From: Saprospiraceae bacterium
GTDB taxonomy: Bacteria; Bacteroidota; Bacteroidia; Chitinophagales; Saprospiraceae
Direction: 5' to 3'
NCBI GenBank assembly: GCA_017985675.1
Contig: JAGNXB010000004.1
Coordinates: 48,257 to 112,256, forward strand
Length of the DNA: 64,000 nt
The position numbers and the translations under genes were made by a program. The notes beneath the pieces are model-generated. The model saw nothing but the letters and a program-made list of their open reading frames with translations, did no database searches and was not told the origin of the DNA. Below, one piece after another: positions 36,805 to 45,033 of this stretch; within the stretch, counting starts at the first letter, position 1, and the number at the start of each line of letters is the position of its first letter.

Positions 36805-37488
36805 TTAGTGTCTTAAATCGGCAACAGAAAACTCTGGGTTCTTTGCATCGCGAATGTAAGAAACATCATCGTAAAACGTTACCTCGCCTGTTTCTATATT
36901 ATGCATCGCTCCTACTACACCAATTTCGCCATTTTCAACCATTTGTTCCAAAATGAAACTCCGCTCTATTATATTTTTAACACTGCGTTTGACGTTAATT
37001 TGAGCCACATTTTCCACAAATTCTGTATTAGTGGAGGTTCTATTTTTGACTATTGTATTTTCCTGATAAACGGCCGGTTGTAATTTGGACAACAATTCCG
37101 TCAGGTTGCCCATTTCCACATGATCACAAGCACCTTTTACAGCGCCGCATTTACTGTGACCCAGTACGACAATAAGTTTGGATCCGGCTACTTTACACGC
37201 AAATTCCATACTTCCCAGGATATCCGTATTAACGATGTTACCGGCAATGCGAACAGAAAATATATCGCCCAGCCCCTGATCAAAAATGAGCTCTGCAGAC
37301 GTCCGACTGTCTATACAACTAAGAATTATGGCAAAAGGAAATTGGCCATCCCGGGTATCATTGACTTGTTCCAACAAATTTCGATTGGCTTTCAGGTTAT
37401 TGATGAACCGTTCATTGCCATCTTTTAATAATTCCAAAGCTTTTCTGGGGGAAATTGAATCTTGAAGTTCTTTTGTCAATGTTTTCAT
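36805..37488 (-). CDS. Beta-class carbonic anhydrase
   Basis: 227 residues, cytoplasmic. The zinc site is formed by CIDSR (Cys and the Asp-Arg dyad, residues about 60-64) and HSKCGAV (His and Cys, residues about 120-126). SVRIAGNIVNTDILGSMEF is the conserved core between them. Reaction: CO2 + water to bicarbonate + H+. A 12-bp palindrome lies 22 nt upstream of the start, and the gene diverges from rnhB (175 nt between). Confidence 0.95.
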   Translation of the reverse strand: MKTLTKELQDSISPRKALELLKDGNERFINNLKANRNLLEQVNDTRDGQFPFAIILSCIDSRTSAELIFDQGLGDIFSVRIAGNIVNTDILGSMEFACKVAGSKLIVVLGHSKCGAVKGACDHVEMGNLTELLSKLQPAVYQENTIVKNRTSTNTEFVENVAQINVKRSVKNIIERSFILEQMVENGEIGVVGAMHNIETGEVTFYDDVSYIRDAKNPEFSVADLRH

Positions 37489-37510
37489 TGTTTTGTTTGA
37501 TTTGAACTGG

Positions 37511-37522
37511 GTTAGGCCTAAC
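37511..37522. promoter_or_regulatory. 12-bp palindrome upstream of carbonic anhydrase
   Basis: GTTAGGCCTAAC is a perfect palindrome 22 nt before the carbonic anhydrase start codon and may be an operator. There is no second copy nearby, so this is tentative. Confidence 0.3.
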
Positions 37523-37651
37523 TTTCCTTTCCTGTAAGTATACCATTTCTTTTAAAGAATGGACGTACTGAAGCAAAGGAAACGATTTATTGCTCAGACG
37601 GTTGTAAAACATAAGCAACTCTAATCGGATTCTAATCCACTCCAGCCTGGT

Positions 37652-37659
37652 TATCTTTG
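37652..37659 (+). promoter_or_regulatory. -7 promoter box of rnhB
   Basis: TATCTTTG, 4 nt upstream of the rnhB ATG. Confidence 0.6.
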
Positions 37660-37663
37660 TGCT

Positions 37664-38275
37664 ATGGCACTTAAAGGTTACTTTACAAAGGGCATTGTGG
37701 AGGCGGGTTGTGATGAAGCCGGTAGGGGTAGCCTTGCAGGTCGTGTCTATGCCGCTGCTGTTGTCCTCCCACCTGGATGGAATCACCCATGGCTCAATGA
37801 TTCTAAACAAATTACTGAGACACGTCGCATGGTGTTGCGGCAGCATATAGAGCAGGATGCCATTGACTGGGCGGTCGCCTGGTGCGAGCCAGAAGAAATT
37901 GATCGTTTTAATATTTTGCAAGCTTCCATTCTTGCCATGCATAAAGCCATCGCCAATTTAAAACAAACCCCTGAAGCGCTGTTGATTGATGGCAACCGAT
38001 TTCGGCCTTTTCTCGGCATTCCACACAACTGTATTATACGCGGGGATAGTTTGTACCGATCTATTGCTGCCGCTTCTATACTCGCAAAAACATGGCGCGA
38101 CGACTATATGACTGAACTTCATCAGCAATTTCCTGAGTACGGCTGGCTGGAAAATAAAGGATATCCAACCCGTCATCATCGGGATGCTGTAGCTCGACTC
38201 GGCGCCAGTCCTTTCCATCGTGTCTCCTTCCGTGTTGATGGCTGTCCAATTGGAACTATGCAGCATTCTGTCTAA
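37664..38275 (+). CDS. rnhB: Ribonuclease HII
   Basis: 203 residues. VEAGCDEAGRGSLAGRVYAA at residues 12-31 holds the first two catalytic acids (Asp17, Glu18). LLIDGNRF carries the third Asp, and IIRGDSLYRSIAAASILAKT the fourth motif. KGYPTRHHRDAV is the typical C-terminal helix of the family. It removes RNA strands or single ribonucleotides from DNA. This is useful beside a ribonucleotide reductase, although the genes are far apart. Promoter box TATCTTTG stands 4 nt before the ATG. Confidence 0.96.
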   Translation: MALKGYFTKGIVEAGCDEAGRGSLAGRVYAAAVVLPPGWNHPWLNDSKQITETRRMVLRQHIEQDAIDWAVAWCEPEEIDRFNILQASILAMHKAIANLKQTPEALLIDGNRFRPFLGIPHNCIIRGDSLYRSIAAASILAKTWRDDYMTELHQQFPEYGWLENKGYPTRHHRDAVARLGASPFHRVSFRVDGCPIGTMQHSV

Positions 38276-38320
38276 ATATTTTTTAAGGATTGAGGGAAAC
38301 TACAGGCCAAAGACAATTTC

Positions 38321-38328
38321 TATCTTTG
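38321..38328 (+). promoter_or_regulatory. -7 promoter box of the DinB/NRDE/ATP-grasp operon
   Basis: TATCTTTG, 4 nt upstream of the ATG at 38333. Confidence 0.6.
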
Positions 38329-38332
38329 CGCC

Positions 38333-38851
38333 ATGACATACCCCGTAGTAACGGCTTCCCAGTGCTTGTTGAATGACCTTCACGATGTGATTCTGCAGAT
38401 ATCCTCTGACAAGTATGCCAGCATCACCCCTATACTATCTGGAAGTAGCATAGGTCAACATGTGCGGCATATACTTGAGTTTTATGATTGTCTGCTGGAC
38501 CAGGCAGCGGATGATCTCATCAGCTATGGTTTGCGCAAGCGCGACTTGGTGCTGGAATCAGATCCTTCTATAGCAGCCAGGCACTGCCTAATATTGTCAT
38601 CCAAACTAAATGACCTGACCAGTGATAAAAGGTTGAGTTTGGCCATGGAATTGCCCTTTGATGGGGTTGAAGACCACCATGTTCAAACTACCCTCTTAAG
38701 AGAATTGGTTTATTGCCTGGAACACGCTATCCACCACATGGCCATCATCAGGATTGGTCTTCAAATCATGGATCCATCGATATTACTTGCTGATAACTTT
38801 GGCGTGGCACCTTCTACGCTGAAATATCGGGAGTCGCTATGTGCACAGTAA
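38333..38851 (+). CDS. DinB-superfamily protein
   Basis: 172 residues. The N-terminal helices carry SIGQHVRHILEFYDCLL and the C-terminal helix EHAIHHMAIIRIGL, giving three conserved histidines in the positions used for metal binding in the DinB fold. The length and HxxH spacing differ from the gene at 29722. It is the first gene of a three-gene run with overlapping ends (13 nt with the NRDE gene, 17 nt between NRDE and ATP-grasp). Function is unknown. Confidence 0.75.
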   Translation: MTYPVVTASQCLLNDLHDVILQISSDKYASITPILSGSSIGQHVRHILEFYDCLLDQAADDLISYGLRKRDLVLESDPSIAARHCLILSSKLNDLTSDKRLSLAMELPFDGVEDHHVQTTLLRELVYCLEHAIHHMAIIRIGLQIMDPSILLADNFGVAPSTLKYRESLCAQ

Positions 38852-39546
38852 CCTGGATCCCTGCCAGCACCGGTGGGCATTTTTTAACGTCTAATCGCGA
38901 TGAAGCTCCCCTCAGAGCAGCCGTCGATCTAGCCCATCGCCAGTCTCCAATGGGTGAATTTTTGCATTATCCGGTTGATCAGGGGGCAGGTGGCACCTGG
39001 TTTTGCATTTCGGAAAATCAACGCGCAGTTTGTCTGCTCAACGGCGCAAAACGCAAACACAAACATGCACCGCCTTACCGCCGCAGTCGAGGACTAATCG
39101 TGCTGGATGCCTATGATTATACTGATTTTAATGTATTCGTTCGAGACCACAATCTAAATGGCGTTGAGCCATTTACTATGATTCTTGCCGAAAACGATAG
39201 CGCCAAATCCCTCATTTGGAATGGCCGCAAAAAGGAGGTCATTGATGTGCCATCAGGCAAACCCTGTATTTGGTCTTCATCGACCCTCTACCCTTATCAG
39301 GTAAGGGAAAAACGACGCAAGTTATTTAGTCAATTTATCGCGGCTATTCCAGAACCCACTTTGGAGGACGTGCTCCAATTCCACCAATTGGAAACGGGCG
39401 ATATCCACAATGGATTTATCATGAATCGGGAAAACAGGGTGCGTACCATTAGCATCACGGCGGCTCATTTGGGCGGCGAGGCACCCTATTGGATCCACAA
39501 AGATCTGCTCCATCACCAAACCGAACGCCGTGTCCTACTTTCATGA
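38839..39546 (+). CDS. NRDE-family (TANGO2-like) protein
   Basis: 235 residues. It begins MCTVTWIPAS with the N-terminal Cys2 of Ntn-hydrolase-like proteins, followed by LTSNRDEAPLR (the 'NRDE' motif that names the family) and GGTWFCISENQRAVCLLNG. Human TANGO2 relatives have been linked to heme or lipid handling; bacterial members are unstudied. It overlaps its neighbours on both sides, so the three proteins are probably made together. Confidence 0.9.
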   Translation: MCTVTWIPASTGGHFLTSNRDEAPLRAAVDLAHRQSPMGEFLHYPVDQGAGGTWFCISENQRAVCLLNGAKRKHKHAPPYRRSRGLIVLDAYDYTDFNVFVRDHNLNGVEPFTMILAENDSAKSLIWNGRKKEVIDVPSGKPCIWSSSTLYPYQVREKRRKLFSQFIAAIPEPTLEDVLQFHQLETGDIHNGFIMNRENRVRTISITAAHLGGEAPYWIHKDLLHHQTERRVLLS

Positions 39547-40567
39547 TTTGAAAGCGCGTTGGGGCCAATGGGAGTTTTGGCCAGCCTGGTTTTTTAATAT
39601 TCCGGTCTTTGGCATTTGGCTTTGGTTTGGACTGCGCTCGCGCAATCTCCTTTTTTTTACACGAGCCAATCCGGCAATTGAAACAGGCGGACTATTTGGA
39701 GAATCAAAAATCCATATTCTCCAATTGCTTCCAGAACATGTCTACCCCAAAACAATCTTTCTGCCTGCAGGCGAACGAAACTCGGACGACATACGACAGC
39801 GCCTCATCCATCAGCAGCTTCACTACCCGGTGATGGTCAAACCCAATGTAGGCGAACGTGGATTTTTGGCTAAAAAATGTAAGGACGAACAAACATTATT
39901 TGAACACATTAATCAAAGGCCGGATGTTGACTTTCTCCTTCAGGCTTACATCGATTTTCCCGAAGAATATAGTGTATTATATTCCCGCTTTCCAGATGCA
40001 CCTTCGGGTTGCATAAGTTCGCTGTGTGCTAAATCCTTCCTATCCGTTACCGGAGACGGACACAGCACGATTCATACTTTAATGCAACGCAATGACCGGT
40101 CCCGTTTCCAGATTGATCGGCTCCTGATTGAAGAGCCCGCATTGCTGTCCGAGATACCATCAAGTGGCGAGCAGCGACTCCTTGAGCCCGTAGGCAACCA
40201 TTGCCGGGGCACCGCCTTTTTAGATGCCTGCCATCTCATCACACCCCAACTGACTCGTGTGTTTGATGACATTAGTCAACAAACGAAAGGTTTGTTTTAT
40301 GGCCGATTTGACCTACGGTGTAAATCATTGGATGCCTTGTCATCTGGTCAGGATTTTGCCATCCTGGAATATAACGGGGTTGCAGCCGAACCAGCACATA
40401 TCTATCATCCCGGCAGATCAATTTGGAAGGCCTATAAAGACATTTATGCGCATCTGTATATCGTATTTCGTATTGCACAGGCCCAAAAAAAGAAAGGAGT
40501 CGCCACGGAGTCATTTGGCGATGTACTGCGTCAGGGTCGCAAATGGTGGAAATATAAAAATACCTGA
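39530..40567 (+). CDS. ATP-grasp-like ligase family protein
   Basis: 345 residues. The N-terminal 35 residues include a hydrophobic stretch (FWPAWFFNIPVFGIWLWFGL). The centre has YPVMVKPNVGERG, the ATP-grasp lysine strand, and FLLQAYIDFPEEYSVLY. FYGRFDLRCK and FAILEYNGVAAEPAHIY give the acidic Mg-binding residues as in D-alanine-D-alanine ligases. The substrate is unknown. The protein is predicted to be near the membrane. It is the third gene of the DinB-NRDE-ATP-grasp run. Confidence 0.85.
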   Translation: MSYFHDLKARWGQWEFWPAWFFNIPVFGIWLWFGLRSRNLLFFTRANPAIETGGLFGESKIHILQLLPEHVYPKTIFLPAGERNSDDIRQRLIHQQLHYPVMVKPNVGERGFLAKKCKDEQTLFEHINQRPDVDFLLQAYIDFPEEYSVLYSRFPDAPSGCISSLCAKSFLSVTGDGHSTIHTLMQRNDRSRFQIDRLLIEEPALLSEIPSSGEQRLLEPVGNHCRGTAFLDACHLITPQLTRVFDDISQQTKGLFYGRFDLRCKSLDALSSGQDFAILEYNGVAAEPAHIYHPGRSIWKAYKDIYAHLYIVFRIAQAQKKKGVATESFGDVLRQGRKWWKYKNT

Positions 40568-40686
40568 CCGGACTGGGGGTCTCCTTCAATCCATTATATC
40601 ACAATCATCATCCTTATTGCATATAATGTGATTGTTTCATTGTACTTACACACCATGTTATTGAATATCAAACCTACTGTTGACTG

Positions 40687-41286
40687 ATGCTCTTTTTTAC
40701 GTATTTTTTTGCAGCTTTCTTTTTAAGTTTATTGGGCTCACTCCCCTTCGGAGTGATCAATCTCAACATACTTTCGACGGCAGTACACAGCGGTAAAAAA
40801 TCGGCGCTACAAATGACATTTGGCGCAGTAATGATTGAAGGAATCCAGCTTATATTTATTTTAATGAGTTACCGGTTTTTGGCCGCCAATCCGGCATTTG
40901 ACCGGGTGCTCCACTATCTGGCATTGCCCGTTTTTTTGGGGCTTGCAGGATATTATTTATTGGCGAAGAGCAATATCGAAACTGAAGTAGTGCACCCCAA
41001 GTACCCTTTTATTCAAGGGGTGATCTTTGCATTAATGAATGTGTTGGTTTATCCCTTTTGGCTATTTTGGCTTGCCTGGCTCAAATTTCCTGTTGATCAG
41101 ACTGCCATGCAAATAACGTTCATTGCTGGTGCCGCTTCTGGTGCCTTTATATCCATGATTCTATTTATACTCCTTGGCCAACTCATCAAATCGCGCACCC
41201 AGCAATTGACCACTTATCTCAACAAAATTATTGGATGTATTTTTTTGGGTTTGGCACTATGGGAGTTATATAAATACTTGTTTTAA
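40687..41286 (+). CDS. LysE-type transporter family protein
   Basis: 199 residues with about six membrane helices. The first carries FFLSLLGSLPFGVINLNIL, the 'G-PG' segment typical of LysE/RhtB exporters. The hydrophobic blocks and the length fit. Known relatives export amino acids. The substrate cannot be told. It follows the ATP-grasp gene after 119 nt on the same strand. Confidence 0.8.
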   Translation: MLFFTYFFAAFFLSLLGSLPFGVINLNILSTAVHSGKKSALQMTFGAVMIEGIQLIFILMSYRFLAANPAFDRVLHYLALPVFLGLAGYYLLAKSNIETEVVHPKYPFIQGVIFALMNVLVYPFWLFWLAWLKFPVDQTAMQITFIAGAASGAFISMILFILLGQLIKSRTQQLTTYLNKIIGCIFLGLALWELYKYLF

Positions 41287-41681
41287 GGTATTAGGTGAAC
41301 CACTTTTTAGTCATTGTCCCCTTACACCTATATCAGGTGATCATTGATTTTGGACGAAGAAAAATAAGTCAGCTTTAACCCAAATCATGCATTAGGCTTC
41401 GTGCGAAGGTCATTTCGGCAAAATAAGCAGGTGCTTCGCCGACAAGGCATAGTCGCCTATGGTGAGAAGGGGAAGTGACTGATTTTGAAGCAGAAATGAG
41501 CTGCAGCCGAAGCAAGATGAAAAACCAATAGTGATTAATAATACTGTATTTTATGCTTTACAAAATTCAGTACCCTTTACTTACCACATAGAATAACCCA
41601 TGCTTCGCGTAAATGGGTGATTTACATACAATAGAAGTACTTTTTTATTATTTATTTTCAAACCTAATGCACGATTTGGGT
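41287..41681. other. Gene-poor stretch between the LysE-type gene and the Rhs locus, with a 20-bp inverted repeat
   Basis: No coding frame is convincing. An inverted repeat of 20 bp with one mismatch has arms at 41377-41396 (AACCCAAATCATGCATTAGG) and 41663-41682, the second ending at the stop codon of the first Rhs core copy. The 266-bp interior has no similarity I recognise. The edge may mark where the toxin cassette region begins. Confidence 0.5.
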
Positions 41682-42209
41682 TTAAACCTTCTTATTCAAA
41701 AGCCCCTCTTCAAGCAATATGGATTCAATTTCCGTCTCCTCATCCAGCTCTTTCGCATTAAAGAGATAAGGTGTGCCAAAGCCCGCTTCGCGCTGTTCAG
41801 CAAAGGTCTCTCCGAAGGGGAGATACATCACAAATTGATAGGGCTGGCCAGCTAAGTCTGTCAAGAAAGTAGAACTGCCTAGATGATCGGGATGGTACCA
41901 GTAGATGACATCTGGGCAATTTCCATCTTGCTCACATATACACTGTTTGTATTCTTCCGACCCAGGAGTATAATTAACACACTCATCTCCTGGTAGAGGA
42001 ACATTTTCAAAAGACCCCTGACCCAATCCGATACCCCAGCCCTGTACAGGGATCCGGATGTCCATTTGCTGCAGCGCAGGCAAAGCATCCACATGATCAC
42101 CCTCCAGATCTTCTGCATCTACAAATGCTGTCGATGGCCCCGCCAGTCGGCTGGCGATCCGCTCCGATCCTGCATAGTAGTGTTTGGAGTTATGAAGGAA
42201 ATATCCCAT
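41682..42209 (-). pseudogene. Rhs core fragment without toxin tip (orphan copy C)
   Basis: 175 residues from the ATG at 42207-42209 ([20 protein letters not shown]). It is nearly identical to the Rhs core of the big protein, from SKHYYAG to NAKELDEET (DNA match 41733-42186). The following [12 protein letters not shown] segment and any tip are missing, and it ends in an unrelated 16-residue tail. A TATCTTCG box at 42215-42222 and the leader MGYF match those of copy A (46440). No immunity gene follows. It is probably a decayed module. Confidence 0.8.
41733..42186 (-). repeat. Rhs core DNA repeat, copy C
   Basis: Matches 43693-44410, 45898-46417 and 47697-48414 closely, but is cut short at the 3' end. 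Confidence 0.8.
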
Positions 42210-42256
42210 CGCAACGAAGATAAGGGAATTGAATTTAAAAAAAATTGTTATAATTT

Positions 42257-42445
42257 ATGTTTGTGCATATGGGCATTGAAGTGGCCACCGAGATAACTTT
42301 AGAGGACAAAACAGCCTCTGAACAAGTACGTCTGATTGCAGAACTGGATGGAAAAGACAAGTCCGTCATCTTCGGTCTGATCGAGACGATGCTCACCAAA
42401 AAGAAGTTCAAAGACTTCTTTAACAAAAATGTAGCTATGCTATAA
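42257..42445 (+). pseudogene. C-terminal remnant of an XRE-type regulator
   Basis: A 62-residue frame ends EQVRLIAELDGKDKSVIFGL then IETMLTKKKFKDFFNKN, which resembles the tail that follows the helix-turn-helix in Bacteroidota XRE regulators. The DNA-binding half is absent. It is on the plus strand within the minus-strand toxin modules. It may be left over from an insertion or from an older regulatory gene of the cassette. Confidence 0.55.
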
Positions 42446-42484
42446 AACAAAAAAGCCCGCCATTTTTGCAAGGCCTAATGTCTC

Positions 42485-42907
42485 TTATAAACTTTCTATT
42501 AGCTTTTTAAAATAAGGTATCTGTCCTACAATTAGAGGGCTTAAAAATATCGCTACACAAGTTACCCAAAACATTATTCCTTCTGGTGGTAGAGGAACGT
42601 TTTTACCCCAAATAACTCTCGCTAAAACTGATAAACCAACGTAAACAAACAAATTGAATAAAGAGAATAATAACGGTTTGTATAGCTTGATACTTTCAAA
42701 GTACTTAAACAAAATGAAATATAAAATTATAAACGGTATTCCATAAAACAATATTCTCCAAAGATTCCATAAAATAGCCGAATCAAAACTGCCTTTTACA
42801 TCAAACGATTCAAAGCTGTAGTATAGTAAGACCATTAAAAAGCTAAAAATAGTTTCAATAGCAAAAAGACATATATATAAAATTAAAAATAATATACCCT
42901 TATTCAT
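42485..42907 (-). CDS. Four-helix membrane protein, candidate immunity protein 3
   Basis: 140 residues with about four hydrophobic helices (GILFLILYICLFAIETIFSF, ILFYGIPFIILYFILFKYF, LLFSLFNLFVYVGLSVLA and MFWVTCVAIFLSPLIV). The start overlaps the toxin stop by 8 nt, so the two are translationally coupled. No family was recognised. A membrane immunity protein suggests that the cognate tip acts at or across the inner membrane (inference). Confidence 0.65.
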   Translation of the reverse strand: MNKGILFLILYICLFAIETIFSFLMVLLYYSFESFDVKGSFDSAILWNLWRILFYGIPFIILYFILFKYFESIKLYKPLLFSLFNLFVYVGLSVLARVIWGKNVPLPPEGIMFWVTCVAIFLSPLIVGQIPYFKKLIESL

Positions 42908-44426
42908 TGTGTGCTTTTTTAATTAACTCTTGACCTAATTTTACCCTATCTTCATAAATCCCAAAATTAAACGATTTGCCACCGTTAAAACTTTCTTTCA
43001 TCACATCGTTAACCGCTCCAGGTCCAAGAGTTTTTGCAACATTGCCTGTAAAAAGATCATTGATATTACCAATAATTGAATTAAGGTCATTTCCCTTATA
43101 GCTGTTAATGTATTCTTGTACCTTAGATTGTTCAAATTCAACCATTTTAAAATCTAAAGACATTCCTGTTAAACCTTCAAATGACTGCTTACTTCCATTA
43201 GCATCTGTAAAACCGCCTGATAGTTTCCCATCTGCCAACAAATCTTTCGCATTCTTTATATTGTGAGAAAACAAAAACTTATTCCCACCCTTTAAAAAGG
43301 CTTCTGTATTATCTTTTATTATCCATAAATTCGGTGTTTCTGTTGCTCCAACTGCATTTAATCCAGTTACTAATTGTGCAGCACCGAACCATTTAGATCC
43401 GTATCTTTTAGAATCTGCTTGACTTTGAGCCCAACCGTAATAAGCATTTCGCTGATAAACAGTCTGGAAAGCATCCGACCTTAAACGTTGTGTGCTGTAT
43501 GCCGCTGCTGAATTGAATGATTTACTATCATAAACACCTGCTGTAGAATACCATTGTGTTGGCTTCAATGAAAACCAAGGATTTAAAGCAAAAATTGAAG
43601 GTACTGGTTCTCTACCATCTGGGTCAACATAATAAATTGGATTATTAGCTGAAAATACATAGGGTGACGTTGACGGATATTTACCCGCCATCGGATCCAC
43701 ACCCCACCACATACTCACCCTAGGATCATAATAGCGAGCACCATAATAATAAAACCCTGTCTCCTCATCCAGTTCCTTGGCATTAAAAAGATACGGTGTA
43801 CCAAAGCCTGCTGCTCGTTGCTCCGCAAAGGTTTCTCCGAAGGGGAGATACATCACAAATTGATAGGGCTGGCCAAATCTGTCTGTGAGAAATGTACTGC
43901 TACCTAAATGATCGGGATGGTACCAGTAGATGACTTCTTCGCAAGTTCCTTCTTGCTCGCATATACACTGTTTGTATTCTTCCGACCCAGGAGTATAATT
44001 ATCACACTCATCTCCTGGTAGAGGTACATTTTCAAAAGACCCCTGACCTAATCCGATGCCCCAGCCCTGTACAGGGATCCGGATGTCCATTTGTTGCAAT
44101 GCAGGTAAAGCATCCACATGATCACCCTCCAGATCTTCTGCATCTACAAAATCTGTCGATGGCCCGGCCAGGCGGCTGGCGATCCGCTCTGATCCTGCAT
44201 AGTAGTGTTTGCTTAGTTGTCCGTAGCGATCCACAACGGAATAACCGCTCACATAGCGCACATAGTTCCCCATGCGGGCAGCATACTGGTATTTTTTTCC
44301 ATTCATCCCTAACGACACCACGGTGCCGTGCCCTTTCAATGCTCTCTCACCAGAGGCGTCATATACCGCGTGCTGAATAGCCGCGCCGGCTATATTTACA
44401 GCCTTCAATCTCACAGATAGGTCCAA
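42900..44426 (-). CDS. Orphan Rhs core plus C-terminal toxin tip (copy B)
   Basis: 508 residues from a TTG start at 44424-44426, with no ATG nearer than codon 40. It begins at RLKAVNIAG and keeps a longer part of the core than the other orphans. [31 protein letters not shown] and WWGVDPMAGK end the core. The tip of about 260 residues starts at YYVDPDGREP and includes YSTQRLRSDAFQTVYQRN and FNFGIYEDRVKLGQELIKK. I do not recognise its family. The DNA of the core is almost identical to that of the big protein; the tip is unlike any other here. It begins 23 nt after immunity candidate 2. The start is uncertain. Confidence 0.7.
   Translation of the reverse strand: MDLSVRLKAVNIAGAAIQHAVYDASGERALKGHGTVVSLGMNGKKYQYAARMGNYVRYVSGYSVVDRYGQLSKHYYAGSERIASRLAGPSTDFVDAEDLEGDHVDALPALQQMDIRIPVQGWGIGLGQGSFENVPLPGDECDNYTPGSEEYKQCICEQEGTCEEVIYWYHPDHLGSSTFLTDRFGQPYQFVMYLPFGETFAEQRAAGFGTPYLFNAKELDEETGFYYYGARYYDPRVSMWWGVDPMAGKYPSTSPYVFSANNPIYYVDPDGREPVPSIFALNPWFSLKPTQWYSTAGVYDSKSFNSAAAYSTQRLRSDAFQTVYQRNAYYGWAQSQADSKRYGSKWFGAAQLVTGLNAVGATETPNLWIIKDNTEAFLKGGNKFLFSHNIKNAKDLLADGKLSGGFTDANGSKQSFEGLTGMSLDFKMVEFEQSKVQEYINSYKGNDLNSIIGNINDLFTGNVAKTLGPGAVNDVMKESFNGGKSFNFGIYEDRVKLGQELIKKAHNE
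43693..44410 (-). repeat. Rhs core DNA repeat, copy B
   Basis: About 720 bp matching 47697-48414 almost base for base; the match breaks sharply at both ends. Confidence 0.85.
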
Positions 44427-44449
44427 TTTTTCTAAATATCACATTGACA

Positions 44450-45031
44450 TCAGTACCATGTTTCTCCCTCCCAGTCTTTGGTTGGAAAAATTATGGGCTT
44501 GGTTAGATTGGCAGGGGTCTTGCGATAGAGGTAATTTAATTTTCCTGTGTACGTACCCCATGGTCGGCCTTTATTCTTGTAAAAATGAATATCTCCATCA
44601 TTTTCGATCTTACCAAACCAATATTCAAAATTTCGTAGGTCATGATTGTACTTTTCTATTTTAACAGTGCTATCCTGAATAAAATAAAAGCAATACTGAC
44701 CGCGTTCCATATTATTTGCAATTTCATCAGTTGGATAGTCTAGCATTCTAGTTCGAATGAACAAGATACCTGAATTTGAAAACCTTATATAATCATACTT
44801 GGTTCTTAAACCAGTTAAAACATTGCCCATTCTATCAGTAGTGACATATTTATTCTCAGCAACATAAATTACTGTGGTATCGATTAAATCATTAAATACA
44901 AATTTTTTTCGCGATAAATGGTATGCACTTGTTATTGCTTGTTGACCTCCACCATAATTTATCCATTCTGGCGGTATATAGCCACATCCAGCAATGATAA
45001 TAATTATGAATATACTGAGTATATAATTCAT
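44450..45031 (-). CDS. Lipoprotein, candidate immunity protein 2
   Basis: 193 residues. The signal peptide with lipobox IIAGC places a lipid on Cys16, so it sits in the periplasm or at the outer membrane. The rest is rich in beta strands (TTVIYVAENKYVTTDRMG, GQYCFYFIQDSTVKIEKYNH). It starts 2 nt after the stop of copy A, the spacing expected of a toxin-immunity pair. No family was recognised. A periplasmic place for protection would suggest that the copy A toxin acts in the periplasm or is intercepted there (inference). Confidence 0.7.
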   Translation of the reverse strand: MNYILSIFIIIIIAGCGYIPPEWINYGGGQQAITSAYHLSRKKFVFNDLIDTTVIYVAENKYVTTDRMGNVLTGLRTKYDYIRFSNSGILFIRTRMLDYPTDEIANNMERGQYCFYFIQDSTVKIEKYNHDLRNFEYWFGKIENDGDIHFYKNKGRPWGTYTGKLNYLYRKTPANLTKPIIFPTKDWEGETWY

Positions 45032-45033
45032 AA

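Noticed and set aside
41613..41855. 80-residue plus-strand frame overlapping orphan core copy C
   Set aside because: Antisense to the Rhs core fragment, where the other core copies give the same shadow frame.
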